Source of the DNA: Chinchilla lanigera
Lineage: Eukaryota; Chordata; Mammalia; Rodentia; Chinchillidae
DNA: 64,000 nt
Direction: 5' to 3'
Assembly: GCF_000276665.1 (NCBI RefSeq)
Contig: NW_004955474.1
Location: forward strand, 10,007,992 to 10,071,991
A program made the position numbers and the translations under genes. Positions 26,800-40,300 of this stretch are shown piece by piece; the stretch's first letter is position 1; the number at the start of each line of letters is the position of its first letter. A model generated the notes under the pieces. It did no database searches and was not told the origin of the DNA. It saw only the letters and a list, made by a program, of their open reading frames with translations.

Positions 26800-29700
26800 C
26801 TGCTAACCCCCTCCCTCTGCACTCCTGTTCCCATCCCGGGCCCCTTTCATTCAGGTAAAACTGTAAATTTCCCAACGTGCCATTGTTACTCTGGGCTACC
26901 CAAAGCTCCCTAGAGATCCCCCGAATACTTTTTTGGTATTTAAATCCCCGATAGATAGGACCAATGTAAATTTTGTGACATTCAAACCTTTTCTAGTTCA
27001 CAAATCAGTCACCCTTGTCACAGTTATTGAAATTCCGCAACTCGCCACACCAGGACGGTGGAAATAGCGGGCGCGGTCTTTGTTGCCGACCAGGCTTTTG
27101 ATCGCCAGAGAAAATTTACTTACCTTCAGATGAGTGAGCAGAAAAAGAAATAACACTCCCTTTGATTTAGTTAGGAAAATGCAGACATTTGGATTCAGTG
27201 CAAACATACAACACTCGCTTGTTTTTGCCATGCGGCCCTCGATTAACCTGTCTTTGCCCAGCGCAAAGTCTATTCAACAACTGTGCGTAGTTGCTTTTTG
27301 TCCCATCCACAAAGAGCCATTGACTATATATTAAAATGATTGTTGAAAGGTAGAGGAGTATGGCACTTAAAAGCAGGGGAAAAAAATCCCTGTGACTCAA
27401 TTAAACCGAGCAACATTTATGCATTTCAAAAAATGCAGAGAGATACGGGGGGTGGGTTCTCCTCGGCTCTGTTTAAAACCCAGCAGCTCGGCCCGGGGTT
27501 TAGCCGAAGCGTCTGCATATTCATTAGGTCTAATTATTTTCTAGTAAGGAAAACACAAAAAGCCAAGAGTCGGAATCCTTCAATTTACCCTTTGTTTCTA
27601 ACTTCATTTGGCTTCTTTGCAGCTGAATCAGAGCCCTAAACTCTCTTTCCAGACAAAGAAACCTCAACTCATCCTTTCACAGGCGGCCGGGTTGGGAAAC
27701 TCACCAGTGCCCCGGCGAGAGCGAAATGAAAATGAATTTTTTTCCCTGTCGCCAGCCAGCTCTGGCTTTTCGGGTTTAGAGGAAGGCAGGGTCCGCAGTG
27801 GCCACTCCTTGCCTTCTGCTTTCCTGGTCTTCTCCAGGACTAGGTTCTGGTTTGGGGATGTCAAGCTGGGCTGGCTTTTCCCTGCGCTCTCTCTGCTCAA
27901 AAGTCGGGTTCTGTATCTCGGATGGTTTCCTTGTGTCTGTCTGAAAGGATCCGGCCGAACATTTGTGATGTGGAATAAGAATTCTAGAAAGAGGGAAAAA
28001 AATTATAAATGTTCTGTCCCCAGCAACAAGTCTGAGTCCAGCAGCCCAGCATTTTCTACTATCTTTGAATAATTTGATGAGGAGTGGAAGAAAGGGGGCT
28101 GAGTGTGTTTTAAAAAATAGTATATATTTTGTTTATTTTTTAAAAAGAAATATTAGAGCCGCTTAATCATTCCTGGTACCTACAAGGGGAAGTTGAACAC
28201 TAGAATTGCAAAAACCTTACATGTAAAAAGAAGTTTTCTCTAGAGGCTATGCTACTGCTGTCACTAGGGAGAACAAATATTGAACCCACCTCGCTTGCCT
28301 TTCAAAAAGAAAAAAAGAGAAAAAACCAAGGGAGGGGACCTGAGGGGGAAGGGTAGCCGTTGGGAGGGGGAGGGAAAATAATTCTTCAAAACAGAAAAGT
28401 CAGTCTTCTCGTCTGCAGTCTGTAGAAAATCCAACGGGGACGTTGACAAGAGGGTATTTTTAGGAAACCCAACCAAATATACAGGGTAAGAGTGAGTGTG
28501 AGGAAAAAAAAAAAGTTGTGGGTTGTAGAAGTTATCAAGTGGGATTTGCGGCGCTCTCTGCAGGAAACGAAAGCGGCTCCAGTTCAAAGCCACATGCACC
28601 AACGTGACATATAAGCCATTAAAATATCATCCTGACGGCTCATTTCTGCTTCATCATACATTCCCTAACTGCTTCCCGAAAGCTGGAAAGGAGACATGAA
28701 GGATGATCGCCTCGATGGAACCACAAAAGAGAGGCTTAGAGGGGTTTGTGGTCCCCCCTCAGCCACCCCGAAGTGATGTGCAGAAATGAGGTGATCCTGG
28801 CAACAGGTGGAGCAGGGTAAGTGCTGAAGTCCAGGGGGCTCAGAGGAGAGACCTGAATCCCAGCAGCATAGTGAGTGTTCTTGTGGGGGGCCTTTGGCAC
28901 CCAAACTCCTCTGGGGGAAGAGGCCCAGCCAGTTTCTCCCTGATCTCCTCCTTCATTGGCCCCCCAGCCTCTGATACAGGCCCCACCCCACTGAGTCTAA
29001 GGGGAGGAGGGGGCCCTTCCGCAGAGAGGGCAGCATTGAGGAAGAGTCGTCCCTTCCTCTGAGGAGGAGGGGGCAGAAAGGACCAATGGAGCTCCTATTG
29101 ACACAGGCACCAAGAGCAGTTGTTGCTTGCCTGGCTTGCCTCCCTTCCTTGTAAACTGCCTAGGTGCCCCACCGTGGGCATAAGAAGGGTACAAGTGGCC
29201 CTCGCTTGGAGAGATCAGGGTTACTGCCAGGAAGCTGAGGGTGGGATGGTCCTTACAGGCAGCGTCTCTGCCAAGCCTCTACAGGGATTCGGGGGAGAGT
29301 CTCGGCTTGATCTCCCTAGGGTCAAAAAGCCAAGTTAGAGTGGCTGGCAACACCGTGAGGGAACTTCACATCCTGGCTGAGGATGCCGGCTGCTCCGGCC
29401 ACGGCCAGCTCACTGCCCTCGCTCACTGTGGTCCTGAGCTGACCGCTTGGTTTCGCTGTCAGCGAGCTTCGGGCTGTGGGTTCTGGACTTAGCTTTCTTT
29501 CTCTCCGGTGCGATTGAGAGTTGCAACCAGTTCTCTGGGGAGCAGGCCGCAGCCTCTAGGATACTGACTGTCACCCTAGGCTCAGGGGCAGTAGAAATTA
29601 GGGTCAAGAAAAAAGGAAATAGAATTGGGCTGTTAACAGAAGAGTCAGCACTCCTTCGAAAGCTGAGCTTGAAAGTTTGGGCTTGACGAATGGCCCACGG

Positions 29701-32360
29701 GAACAGCTGGGAGTAAGCAAAGCCTTGGAAATGAGGAGGAGGCATTGGAGGGCTAAGTCTCCGCCGGCAAGCATCGCTTGCAAGTTCCCTTTGGATTCCC
29801 AAATCATGATTCTCCTACCTTTCCGACAGTATTGCCCCGGTAGCGACACGCCGCGGCACCGGTTTCCCTTCCTCTATCTCATGCGTCTGCATTTTGGGGA
29901 CTTGTAGGTGACCCACTGATAGAAACTTTACTTTGAACACCTAGAGGTTGCCCAGCCTTCAGCACCATGCTGCCGGAAATCCGAGCTCCTCCCTCTAGAC
30001 AAGAGAATGAGAAGAGTTCTTCGCAAAACTCAGTTTCTCCGCTCAACTTCCTGGAGCTTTAGGGGCCTAAAGAAGGTAGCCAGGGAGGTGCGGGGTGCAG
30101 CTGGCAAAGGCAGGCAGCAGACAGAGGCCAGGCGCAGGTTTCTTCCTTCGTTTCGTAGCTCTCAGCCGGCCTCTAGGGCTTTTGCTCCGCTTCCGCTAAG
30201 GCTGAGCTATACGGAAGAGCAGGCACGGCCGCAAAAGCGTGCCTGCACGTAAATCAGTGTCCAGCAGCTGGGGAACTGAAATCGGTAGCTGTGGTTGACC
30301 TCTGACCTTGGGCAGGCCTGTGCCAACTGGGTCGGCCGCACAACATGTAGCCACTGGCGCCCTAAATAGAATCCCTTTTGCACCTCCCCACTTTCCTGGC
30401 TGTATCACCCACAGAGGGTCTCTGGCACCTTTTTCTCTTCTCAGGGTTTATGGTGGAAGGCAGATACTAGCATGATCGCAGGATGTGCTCCCAACTTATT
30501 CGGTGGCTGGCCAAATGATGTAGGAAGATGTATCAGGAGCAAGCATTTGAGGAAAAGGAAACGGAGCCCTGTTCCAGGCTCCGATATCAGGGGGACCTTG
30601 GGTCTAAGGGCCCGGGGGAGCTCCAAAATTTTATCACTCTTAATTGAGTGAGATGGCCGGCTTGCTAAGTGGTGTCAGAATTAGAACCAAAAGAGATATT
30701 TATGCTGGTTCTCCACACAGGCCACGTAACAGAGCTGCTGCAAGCTTCTTCAGGTCTCTGTTGCTTGCCCTCCTTGCTTGGACGTCCAACCTCTAAAGGT
30801 CTCTGTTGCTTGCCTCTGGTAGCTCCACTGCCTACTTATTTGCATGCCTACAGAACGGTTTGTAATGCACAAAAGGCTGATAAGACCTGGGGGCAGAAGT
30901 GACCCAGACCTATTAAAAGTTGAGCTGGGGCAGAAATGGGTGGACAGAGGTCTCTTGGGAACCTCACACCCGTTTCCCTCAGAAGCAAAAAAGTATATTC
31001 TATTATTGCCAACCAACCAGGATTTGTCGGTGCCAGATATCCTGCCATGAGGAGATTTCAGAGTGAGGACACCCAGCATGCTGCCTTTCTGTAGGAATGC
31101 AAAGTTGGGTCTCCTTTCTTTCCTGATCTGTGCTGGAAGGAGCTTATTACCTTGGGGAAACGATGCCTTTTGGTTAGAAAGAATTGAAAATAAATAAAAT
31201 CCTCTGGGAAAAGGTGAGTTTACCCCTACCACGTCTCAGGAGTGGACAGAAAAGATGGGAGAGGGGAAGGTGGAAACAAGCAGCTAGTTAGAGAGCAGGT
31301 TGGGGGTGCAGGGGACAGAGAAAGATCTTTGAACATAGGGAACTGGATATCCTTTGAGATAGCAGAGCCCCAGTTGGATTTGGCCTGTGGTTCAACAAGT
31401 TAAACAACTGCTTGTTCTGTGGACTACAGTGTCAAGACAGGCAGACAGTCCTCATTGACAGAGGGCTTGCTGTGTTTGTCCAGTCTGAGACCTTTTGAAT
31501 GACTGTTTGTCTTTCTAGGCCAAACTGAGTGTCGGAACTAGGTGGATTGCCTTTGGTAGCTCCACTGCCTTTAGCCAGAGTTCCTCAGGATGCTTTTACA
31601 GATTTATAATGCCAAAGGCTTGGTAGTTCCAGCCACTGACAAGTAATGCATATATCTTGAGGAGGAGGTGTTACTGCCAACCTTCTGAACTATAAAATAG
31701 GGTTAGCCTGGACCAAATTGTACTTTTTAAAAATCTATTTTAAGTTATAAATTAATTTTAAAAATTTAACCGGAGATAGCTCCTAAATGGGTCTGGGGAT
31801 ACAGGTCATCTGAGGCTAAAGGATTTCACACCACCAAAGACAGAGCAGGATATCAAACTGCAAATAAATTTGTGTTTTCTCGGCTCCAACATGTACAGCT
31901 AGGATTTTTAACCTATTAACTAACCTCTTAGAAAATAGCGGCCTTCCTCACCATACCTCACAAAACTTAAATAAATAAAATTCAATAAATAATGGGGTCT
32001 TCTCATACAATAATTTCAAATTCAGGAAGTCATAGAAATTTTTAACACTGACCAAAAGAGTATTTACTTCTACTTGCAAGACAGAACAACACATGAATTT
32101 CAGGTAAAAGTCTAGCTGGAAAATTATAATTTTTTCTATATTTTTTTCTATTAAAAGACATATCATTTTGCAATAAAATATGAGCAGTTACCAGCAGAGT
32201 CTTTTTTCTTAGCTTCCAAATTTGAAAATGGTAAAGAAAGACTGAAAGACATTTTTTTAGACCAACACCTTCTTTCATTCCTACGTTCAGGTCACAGAAT
32301 CTTACCATAAAAACACCTATGAAATGTTTAATGAGTATTCTTTTTTTTCTACTCTAACAG
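26800..32360. other. Shared upstream region between ZIC1 and ZIC4
   Basis: About 5.5 kb, mostly single-copy. It must hold at least one non-coding 5' exon of ZIC4, because the exon at 32361 starts at a splice acceptor. Plus-strand donor-like sites include AGG|GTAAGT with the intron from about 28816, and CAGG|GTAAGA with the intron from about 28486. I cannot choose among them. A minus-strand donor CTGAAG|GTAAGT lies near 27125. No coding gene is recognised. Confidence 0.5.
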
Positions 32361-32445
32361 GCTCAAAACCAGAAAATGAGATACAAGACCTCATTGGTGA
32401 TGAGGAAACGACTACGGCTTTACCGAAACACACTGAAAGAGTCCA
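32361..32445 (+). CDS. ZIC4: ZIC4 exon with start codon
   Basis: An internal exon with acceptor TACTCTAACAG|GCTC at 32360/32361 and donor TCCA|GTAAGT (intron from 32446). It has 15 nt before the ATG at 32376, then 70 coding nt giving [23 protein letters not shown] plus the first base of the next codon. This Arg/Lys-rich start is the N-terminus I know for mammalian ZIC4. The ATG has A at -3. The frame is also open through the 15 nt upstream, so a longer N-terminus from an upstream exon is possible. Confidence 0.9.
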
Positions 32446-35400
32446 GTAAGTGAAAATTCTTTTTAAAATATTGTTTGCTGGAAGTGTGGGAGTTTTGCTT
32501 TTGTTCTTGCTTTATGTAGTAAAAAGCTTTTTTGTCTTTTAGTTATGCTTAGTTTTGAGTTGGGTGTATTTCTTAAGTTTAAAACGAAACTTAGAACAAC
32601 ACGTTGGTGTTCAATACATTTGCACACAAATTAATGACACAACATCCCACCAGCAGCCGGCTAATCTCTCTCAATGCCTACTCATCTAGACGTTCTAGAA
32701 TTAATATTTGACGACTCCCTCATTGAAACAATCACCCCTGACCTTCTGCAATGCCACCGTCACATTATTCTATGACATATTCATCTTGAATTCATTTCCG
32801 GACGATTTGATTGGAATGAGGTTTGACATGTATTGGCTTCCATGAAAGAAGCAGACTTTGATCTTGGTGATGGGGTTTACATGATATGTATCATCTTTAC
32901 CAGGGACACCAGGCTTCTGCAATGTGGCAGTGACTATGTTCCCACAATGTGGTGTCTGGACAGGGAGTGACTGACAGCCACTCTGTCAGGAATACCTTCA
33001 TTGTGAAGAATTTAATTTAATATTCCATTTAAAATAAGCATATGATTTAGGGTTGGGTGTCTTCCCTTCCAGGCTTCTAGTTTCCCTCGCTTCAACCACA
33101 CACACACCACTGGCTAATTGTGGTCTCCATGGATGCTCCCTTGTTGATAGCCAAAGCAACCTTCCTAGCAAAAGTCAGAAGAACAGGTCAGGAAATCTCT
33201 TCTATTATTTTGGAATAATTTGATGGCAGAAGTAGCAAAAGAGATGTGGTTCTTATGTAAATTCAGTTGTTTTGATTCTTTAATGCTGTGTTGGAAGATC
33301 TTTTAACAATGTTTCCTAATCTTTTGTCAAAAGACATTTTGCTGAAACCTCGCTTGGAAATTAAATTCCATCCAAGTATATTTCCTTTCATACTCAATTT
33401 TTTAAAATGATGATTAAGGCTCATATTTCCATAATAAAGAAGAATTTCTTTCTTTCTTTCCAAAATCCTGTTAAATCTCATCTCCTTTGCTCAATTTAGG
33501 CTCAAACATATGGGCAGACTTCTGGGGTTCAAGTTACTCTTTTCATAAGAGAAGCTTCCCACTGCAAGAATCCTGAAATTTGTTTGTGAGTAGCCTCTAA
33601 AAAACATGCTCCTCATTCTGGGTGCCAACATGGCCAGAAACAAGGAAAAAAGAACTGAAAAAGTGGCCACAGATCTAGGACCAGAACATTCAGATGACAG
33701 AGACCTTAGTGATCAGGCTGTGCAGTGGCCCTCAGTTCCTGACACCATACTCGAGGTACAATCTGCAACAGATAATCATCATTGTACATTGCTTAAAAGA
33801 CCAAAATGGGAAAAAGGCCCAGCTATGGATTTATAGTCTCCTCTTGTTTTTCTTTCCAAGAGAGAAAGGTCAGGCATTTGAGCAAGTATTTTAATGTGAG
33901 GAGCTCTGGCAGATGGTACAGCCACCAAGTGCCCTATTTCTAGAAAGTAGGACTAGAAAATCACTTGTTTATGCCATTACATTGGTCTTGTACTAAGCAA
34001 AAGTGCTTAGGGCATGATTCTGGGCACTAGTTCACAGAGAATATGGAGACTGAGGGACGTTTGAGGTGTGCTGTTGGATTCTCTTCTGGTGAAGCTTTCA
34101 GTGCTTTTATTTGCATCTGCTAAAGACTTCCAGGCTACAAGGTGTTTCTCTTCTCTGCAAATCAAGAGGAAAATAGGCCTAATGATGCTATGATACTAGC
34201 CAAGTTTAAGAAGGGAATTCTTCAGTTAAGCATTTGGTGTTGGAAGCAAGTGCAGTGCCGTAAGTTTCTGAAAGAAAAATTCTAAGGGCTAATGAGGGGA
34301 CAACACTCTGCTGCCTGGCTTACTGACCCTTGAAACCCAAGCCCCTTGCTTCATGAAATCTAAAAGGGGTCCCTCTGAAAACTAAAATATGCCTCCAAGA
34401 TATGGATGTCCCACAACCTGTCATCTGTGTGTACTTAGTTAATGCTTTAAGGGTTATTTTAGAGATGCACCTTGAAGAACCCAATGTAACTGCCCAACAT
34501 CCCGTGTCTGTAAATATTAACGGGTACAAAAGAGTTTATTTTTTCCCCTATTACTGTCTCTGGGGAAATGGCCTTGTAAGAGAATGTCTGGTCCCATTGC
34601 TGTGTTTAGCCAACCGAGGTATGGGCCATATGGCTCCAAAGAACTTGCAAGAATCAAGCAACCTCAATGACCTGCAGGTCAATTGACCCCTGACTACTCA
34701 AGAAGCATCTACCCAGGATGAGTCCAGATGTTTTTGGTGGTTTAAGACAAGGCTGCATCTGGGAAGGCGCTCCATGGGGCCAGACTACTGTCAGTGATTT
34801 TGGCTGAATCAGATATGTCTGCCCTTTTTGCTGCTGGCATAAAAAGTCATAGGCGATGATCAGAACTTTTCAAGGGCAGAGTTAGGGAGACAGAGTGTGT
34901 AGTAGATGAGCAATCTATGTCTATAAAATGTCTCCTTTATATGTTTAGGGAGGCCACAGAATTACCGCCTCAAATTCAAGAGGTTCATGGACTTAGAAGG
35001 GGAAAAATACCTCCTTCCTTCTACAGTCTGTTAATGGGAAATGAACATTTTCTTTTATTACGAATACTGGCAACAAACATAGGACTATTAGGTACTCACC
35101 AGGGGCTTGCATATATGAGGCTAGCACTCTATCACTGAGCTGTATCCTTAGCACATAAATTAGAGCTTTGCTCAAAGCTAAAGTGGATGGTGAGTTCGAC
35201 AAATATCTTGAGCATTTAGTTGTAGGTCATTTAGGTAGCAAGGAGGGAAAATAGTTTAATTACTAGATTACTGCAGAGGTGACCCTGAACTTAGGCTTGA
35301 AAACCACAGATACTGATTAAGCTCAGTCTTGAGATATGAATGGTAGAAACAGCTGGGTAAAAGGTCCCAAGGAGGAATACATTTCTATTTTCTTTTTCTT

Positions 35401-37232
35401 ATTGTCTTAGTCTTTCATTGGTTCAGCCCTAGCCAATCTATTCCCCAAGTAGGGGAATAGAGAGGGAGAGTGGCCCTGTGGGTATACCTGGAAGGCATAA
35501 ACCTTACAAGGTGAGTGTATGGAACAATGTGAAAGCCAGGAAAGAAGAAAACCTTTCTGAGTCTGTTTTCAAAATGGTTGAGTGGGAGACCTTGGTTTGG
35601 AGAGCAGCAGCAGACTGAGAGAGAGTCACATGTCTTTTCTTTTCATGCTAACAGAGTCCATTGGTAGAGTTGCTTTAGTCCTTCTTGCTGGAGAAATGGA
35701 AATAGCCAAAGTAGTGGAAGAATAAACAAATTGTTGTGGAAGTTAATTCCTTGTTGCAGCTCAACCCCGAGGGAGAACAATATGTTAGATAAAGAAAGTC
35801 TCAAAGAATCTTTCCACCTTCATAAATAAGTAGATTTCTTTTAAATAAAAGAAACCCTTGTTTGCTGACTAGGAAATGTGTAAGAATAGTTCTCAGTGCA
35901 GAGGATGGGTAGAACAATACTATCAGTTCAGAGTTAGGGCTCCATGTAATCTGTCCAAACTTCTCACCCCTGCTAATGGGCAATGGGAGCTTTCATTCAA
36001 TCTTTTAAATTTCTATTTAAAACCTCAAGCCTTGCTGTGCTTTGGTGGAGGGGGGGGCGCTTTTTATGGCCACCAGGGAGGTCTGAGAACTTCGGCTGGC
36101 ATTTTTGGCTGCAGTGAGCAGGCAGGGGTCGGGGCCAGCAGTCCTTTAAATTGCCGGACAGATGAAGCAGCTGACCCTAACTAGTCAGTGCAGACAAAGG
36201 ACACTCCCTCATGTTTATGCCACACTCGACTGGGCCAGGACTGAAGTTTTCTTTGGCTGACTGTTGTGGTGTTTCTTGTGGTCCAGGCTCTTAGAGGCTG
36301 AGTAGGCCTCTCTAATAGAGCCTGGGAAACATGGCAGCCACCATTTACATTATGCTAAGGTGAGCATGGATAGGCACAGAGACTTGGCCTGCAGGCAACA
36401 AGTAGCAGAGCTCAAAGATGGAGAAGTGCCATCTAGGTCCAGAGTCAGGGCATGAGAGGGGTGCAGGCAGCCCTCAGTGGAAGGACCAGTTCCTCTTAGT
36501 TGAGCCCCATGTGTCCAGGTGGCCTGTTTCAAAAGGCCCTCTTGGAAGGCCCTGAGGTGAGTTCTCTGCCAGGCCATCACTGCCTCAGCCCCAATCCAGA
36601 GATTCTTGGGTTGCAGTGTCTCTGAGGGCGCCATTCCCAAGGGAGGGAGGACTGGCAAGACTAAATGGGAAAAGAGCAGAGAGGAAGACAGGGAGAAGAG
36701 AAGAAAACAAGAAGGAAGGAGAAAAATGGTAGGGGTTTAGGGGACATGAGAGAGAGAAAGTCTATGAGATAGATGGGGGAAAGAGAAATTTTGGAGAAAC
36801 CGAAAAATAAAGTTGGGCTCAAAGGCCTCTGTCCTAGGAGTTTCTTTGCTCCTGACAACCTTGTCTGCAGCCTCCTGCTTGCTGTGGATCCCCACCGCTT
36901 CCTCCTCTCTGCTGCTAAAACAAACTGCCCAAGCCCACCGACATACCCACAGCCCCAAAGCTGCCCATCCACTTGGACAGGCCCAGTACCCTCATTTGCC
37001 CTGAGGACATTGCACACCGTCCAGTCCAACGCCTCTCCGAAGGTCGTGGGGAACAGGCATAGCGCGGTCCCGCTCACTTTCAGGGCCGGAGAGGCAAAGA
37101 TGATCCACCCAGCTTTCAGGAGAAGAGGGGAGGGGGCTAAAGAGGAGAGAAGAGAATCTATGCTTGGGTCAGAGCGCATGAGCAGTAGAAGCATGAAATG
37201 CTACTGGGGTGGGAGTGGAGGATGAAGGAAAA

Positions 37233-37321
<89 letters not shown>

Positions 37322-40300
37322 CGCCTGTGAGGACCTGTCACTGCTGACGTTGGGCTGGGCGGTGGGCCAATGGGCAACCTAGGCGATTGTTCCTAGGCGA
37401 TTGTTCCGGTGGGCCCCCGGCCACGGCCGAATTTCTATTCATTTCCTCAAGCGTCCTGCTGCCACCACTGTAGTGTACGGGATTTCGAGTAGCATTAAAG
37501 ACCCAGAGAGGGAGGGGAGAAAAAGCCCGAACGCAAAACTTGGGGGACAAAAAAAAAAAAAAAAAAAAAAAAACTGAATTTAAAAAAAAAAATCAAAAAA
37601 AAAATAAAACAAACTAACGCTTGGCGCAAGTTTTCTGTGGCTGTCCTCTTTCCCCACCGTCAGGTGACGGTGGAGGAAGCAAGCGGCACAAGGCGCTCCG
37701 CGCCGGGATGCAGCAGGCCTCTCCCTCCCCTTCCAGCGGGCACTGAATTTAATATGCACGGCTGAGGCGCTGCCGAACTACCACCACCTCCTACACAACC
37801 ACCTCCAACACCGCCACTGTGTTACCTCCACTCCTGGGCAGTGTCACGCCCGGAGCACTGGCAGTCAACGTGCACTTGAGTCAAGGGTCAAAACTCTCTG
37901 GAGCAGAGGCTGGGCTCCCCCCAGAAACCCTCCAGCTCAGCCCTGCTGTCCTCTCCACTACTGCCCCTGCTACCTATCCTGCCGCCCTGTCCCGCCGCAG
38001 CTCACGGCGCGGCGGGGAGCTCCGTGGAACTGCAGCCCAGCCCGAGCGCGGCGGAGGCGTTTGGCCTTGCTCTGTCCGCAGTGTTCGCGGCTGGCGTCGA
38101 CTGCTTCTTGGTCCCCACGCTAACGGCAGAAGCCGTGGTGCGGTTGGGCTGGGCCTGCCCCCCGGGGCCCTGGGAAGTGCCGCAGCCCACGCCACCGTTC
38201 TCACGCGCGCTATTTGTCTCAACAACAGGTAGCCTCTCCGGACACCATGGCCCCCAGCTCGCCACAGCCTCCAACCCCTCGGTGTACCCAGGCCTTCAGG
38301 CGCAGCCTCACCAGGCCTCCCACAGCCGTCCTCTGAACGGACTGCTGCGTCTGGGGCTCCCCGGAGACATGTACTCGCGGCCCGAGCCCTTCGCGCCGGG
38401 GTCCACGGCCCGCAGCGATGCCCTGGGAGCTGCTGCAGCCCTGCACGGCTACGGCGGCGTGAACCTGACCGTGAACCTCGCCGCTCCCCACGGCCCTGGC
38501 GCCTTCTTCCGCTACATGCGCCAGCCCATCAAACAGGAGCTCATCTGCAAGTGGCTGGCCGCCGACGGCCCTGTGTCCCCGCGCCTCTGCTCCAAAACTT
38601 TCAGCACCATGCACGAGCTGGTCACGCACGTCACCGTGGAGCACGTCGGCGGCCCGGAGCAGGCCAACCACATCTGCTTCTGGGAGGAGTGTCCACGACA
38701 GGGCAAGCCCTTCAAGGCCAAATACAAACTTGTAAATCACATCCGCGTGCACACGGGCGAGAAGCCCTTCCCTTGTCCTTTTCCGGGGTGTGGGAAGGTC
38801 TTTGCTAGATCAGAAAATCTCAAAATACACAAACGAACTCACACAGGTCAGTATGCGGCGCTGTCTGGTGCGGACCCTTTGGGGAACCAGGCCCTCAAGC
38901 CTGGATTTCCTCAAGTTCCAAATGAGGGGAGGAGGGGGGTGTTTCGTTATTGCTTCCATGAGCCACATTCATAAAATATTAATTATGCGCTTCTATTCTT
39001 AGAATCACAGAAGTTTCCGGAGGCTGAGAGCGGGGAGGATACTGCAAGATTTCTGAGCTGGGGGACAAGGGTAAACGCTGCCCCTTGCTTATGGAGTCTG
39101 ATCCGCCCCCCTCCTCTACCCCAGGTACTGGGGTCAGAACCCAGGGCCTCAGCCATCCTGAGCCAACGCTCTACCTCTGAGGGATGGTCCCAGTTCCTGG
39201 CATTTGATTTTAAGGCGTTTTTTAAAAGCAGCGCTGTTCCTCAAAGTCTAAAGACATGGGAACAATTTCCTAACTTTTCTCCTTCTCTCTGGAATCCTGT
39301 GAAAGACCTGTTCTCCCCATCAGCCTGGCAAACTTACCAGCACCTAGACTGAGGGGTCATCACACCCTTAGTTCCTTTTTCATAATTTAAGGGTTTCATG
39401 GGCTAACTTTTACTCCGCTTCCTTTGTCTTGCTGGTCTAATAGTAGGCACGTTTTGCTAACCGTCGCTCTTATTTTAGCAGAGACCCAATGGGAACCATC
39501 CGCCTTAAATGTCATTTACCGAGCTGTTAAGCAAAATAGGGACATGTGTCAACCACATCTGTTAGTTCCAGTCCTTTTCAGAAAGAAAAGCAGCCCTGCA
39601 CGAGAGTCTGCAAAGTTGAACTCTTCTGGCCAGGAGCATCTCCAGTTAATAGGACTGAAGGAAGAAAGTTTTCACACTGCCAGGCTAGCCTGTGAAGTTA
39701 CATTGATTAGTTTAGCAGGCATTGTCTGCACTCTCCTTACTCCCCGCAATTCTTCGAAGTTTAAGAAGTCAACAGCTTCTCCCTGCCCCCAAATTGGGGG
39801 CTGGAAAGGGAACTAGGAGAGAAGAGAAGATGAAATAAGCTCTAGCGTGATGGTCCCCTTCCATTTTCTCGCCTTGCCTTGCCCACTCCTGTGCTTCCTA
39901 GAGCAGGAACCATTATTAGAGTCAAAGAACTGCCCTAGGCTGGCAGTGCCAAAGACAGAAGCCTGCTAACCTTGTTCTGCCTTCTCCGTTCATTGGACCT
40001 GCGGGTCCGGGGCTAGCACAAACACTGGCGAGACCAAAGTCCACTTCGAACCCTGTACTTTACTTCTGGAAGAGCGCGGTTTTCTCGCGCTGTTTCTGAC
40101 CCCCACTCTCAGCACCGCACGCATCTACTCCCGTCTCGGGATCACCCTGGGGGAGAGCAGGAGGAGCACATCCCTGAAACCCCCGCACGCAAGCAGGCCT
40201 GCACCGCCAGGAGCTGGCTGCCGGCACCTGGAAAGTAGACGCGCAGTCCTGAGCTGAAGAAGGAACGCATCTTTAATGACAGGGTTTTTAAAACAAACAA

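Larger units (their letters stand above)
32446..38228 (+). other. ZIC4: ZIC4 intron 1
   Basis: 5783 bp, GTAAGT…CAACAACAG. It holds an ID SINE fragment, a GT/GA microsatellite, an A-rich run, and near its 3' end a CpG-rich stretch with its own open reading frame into exon 2. The acceptor pyrimidine tract is weak (…TATTTGTCTCAACAACAG). Confidence 0.85.

Noticed and set aside
38219..38752. Minus-strand open frame antisense to ZIC4 exon 2
   Set aside because: Shadow of the zinc-finger coding sequence; the same shadow appears opposite ZIC1.
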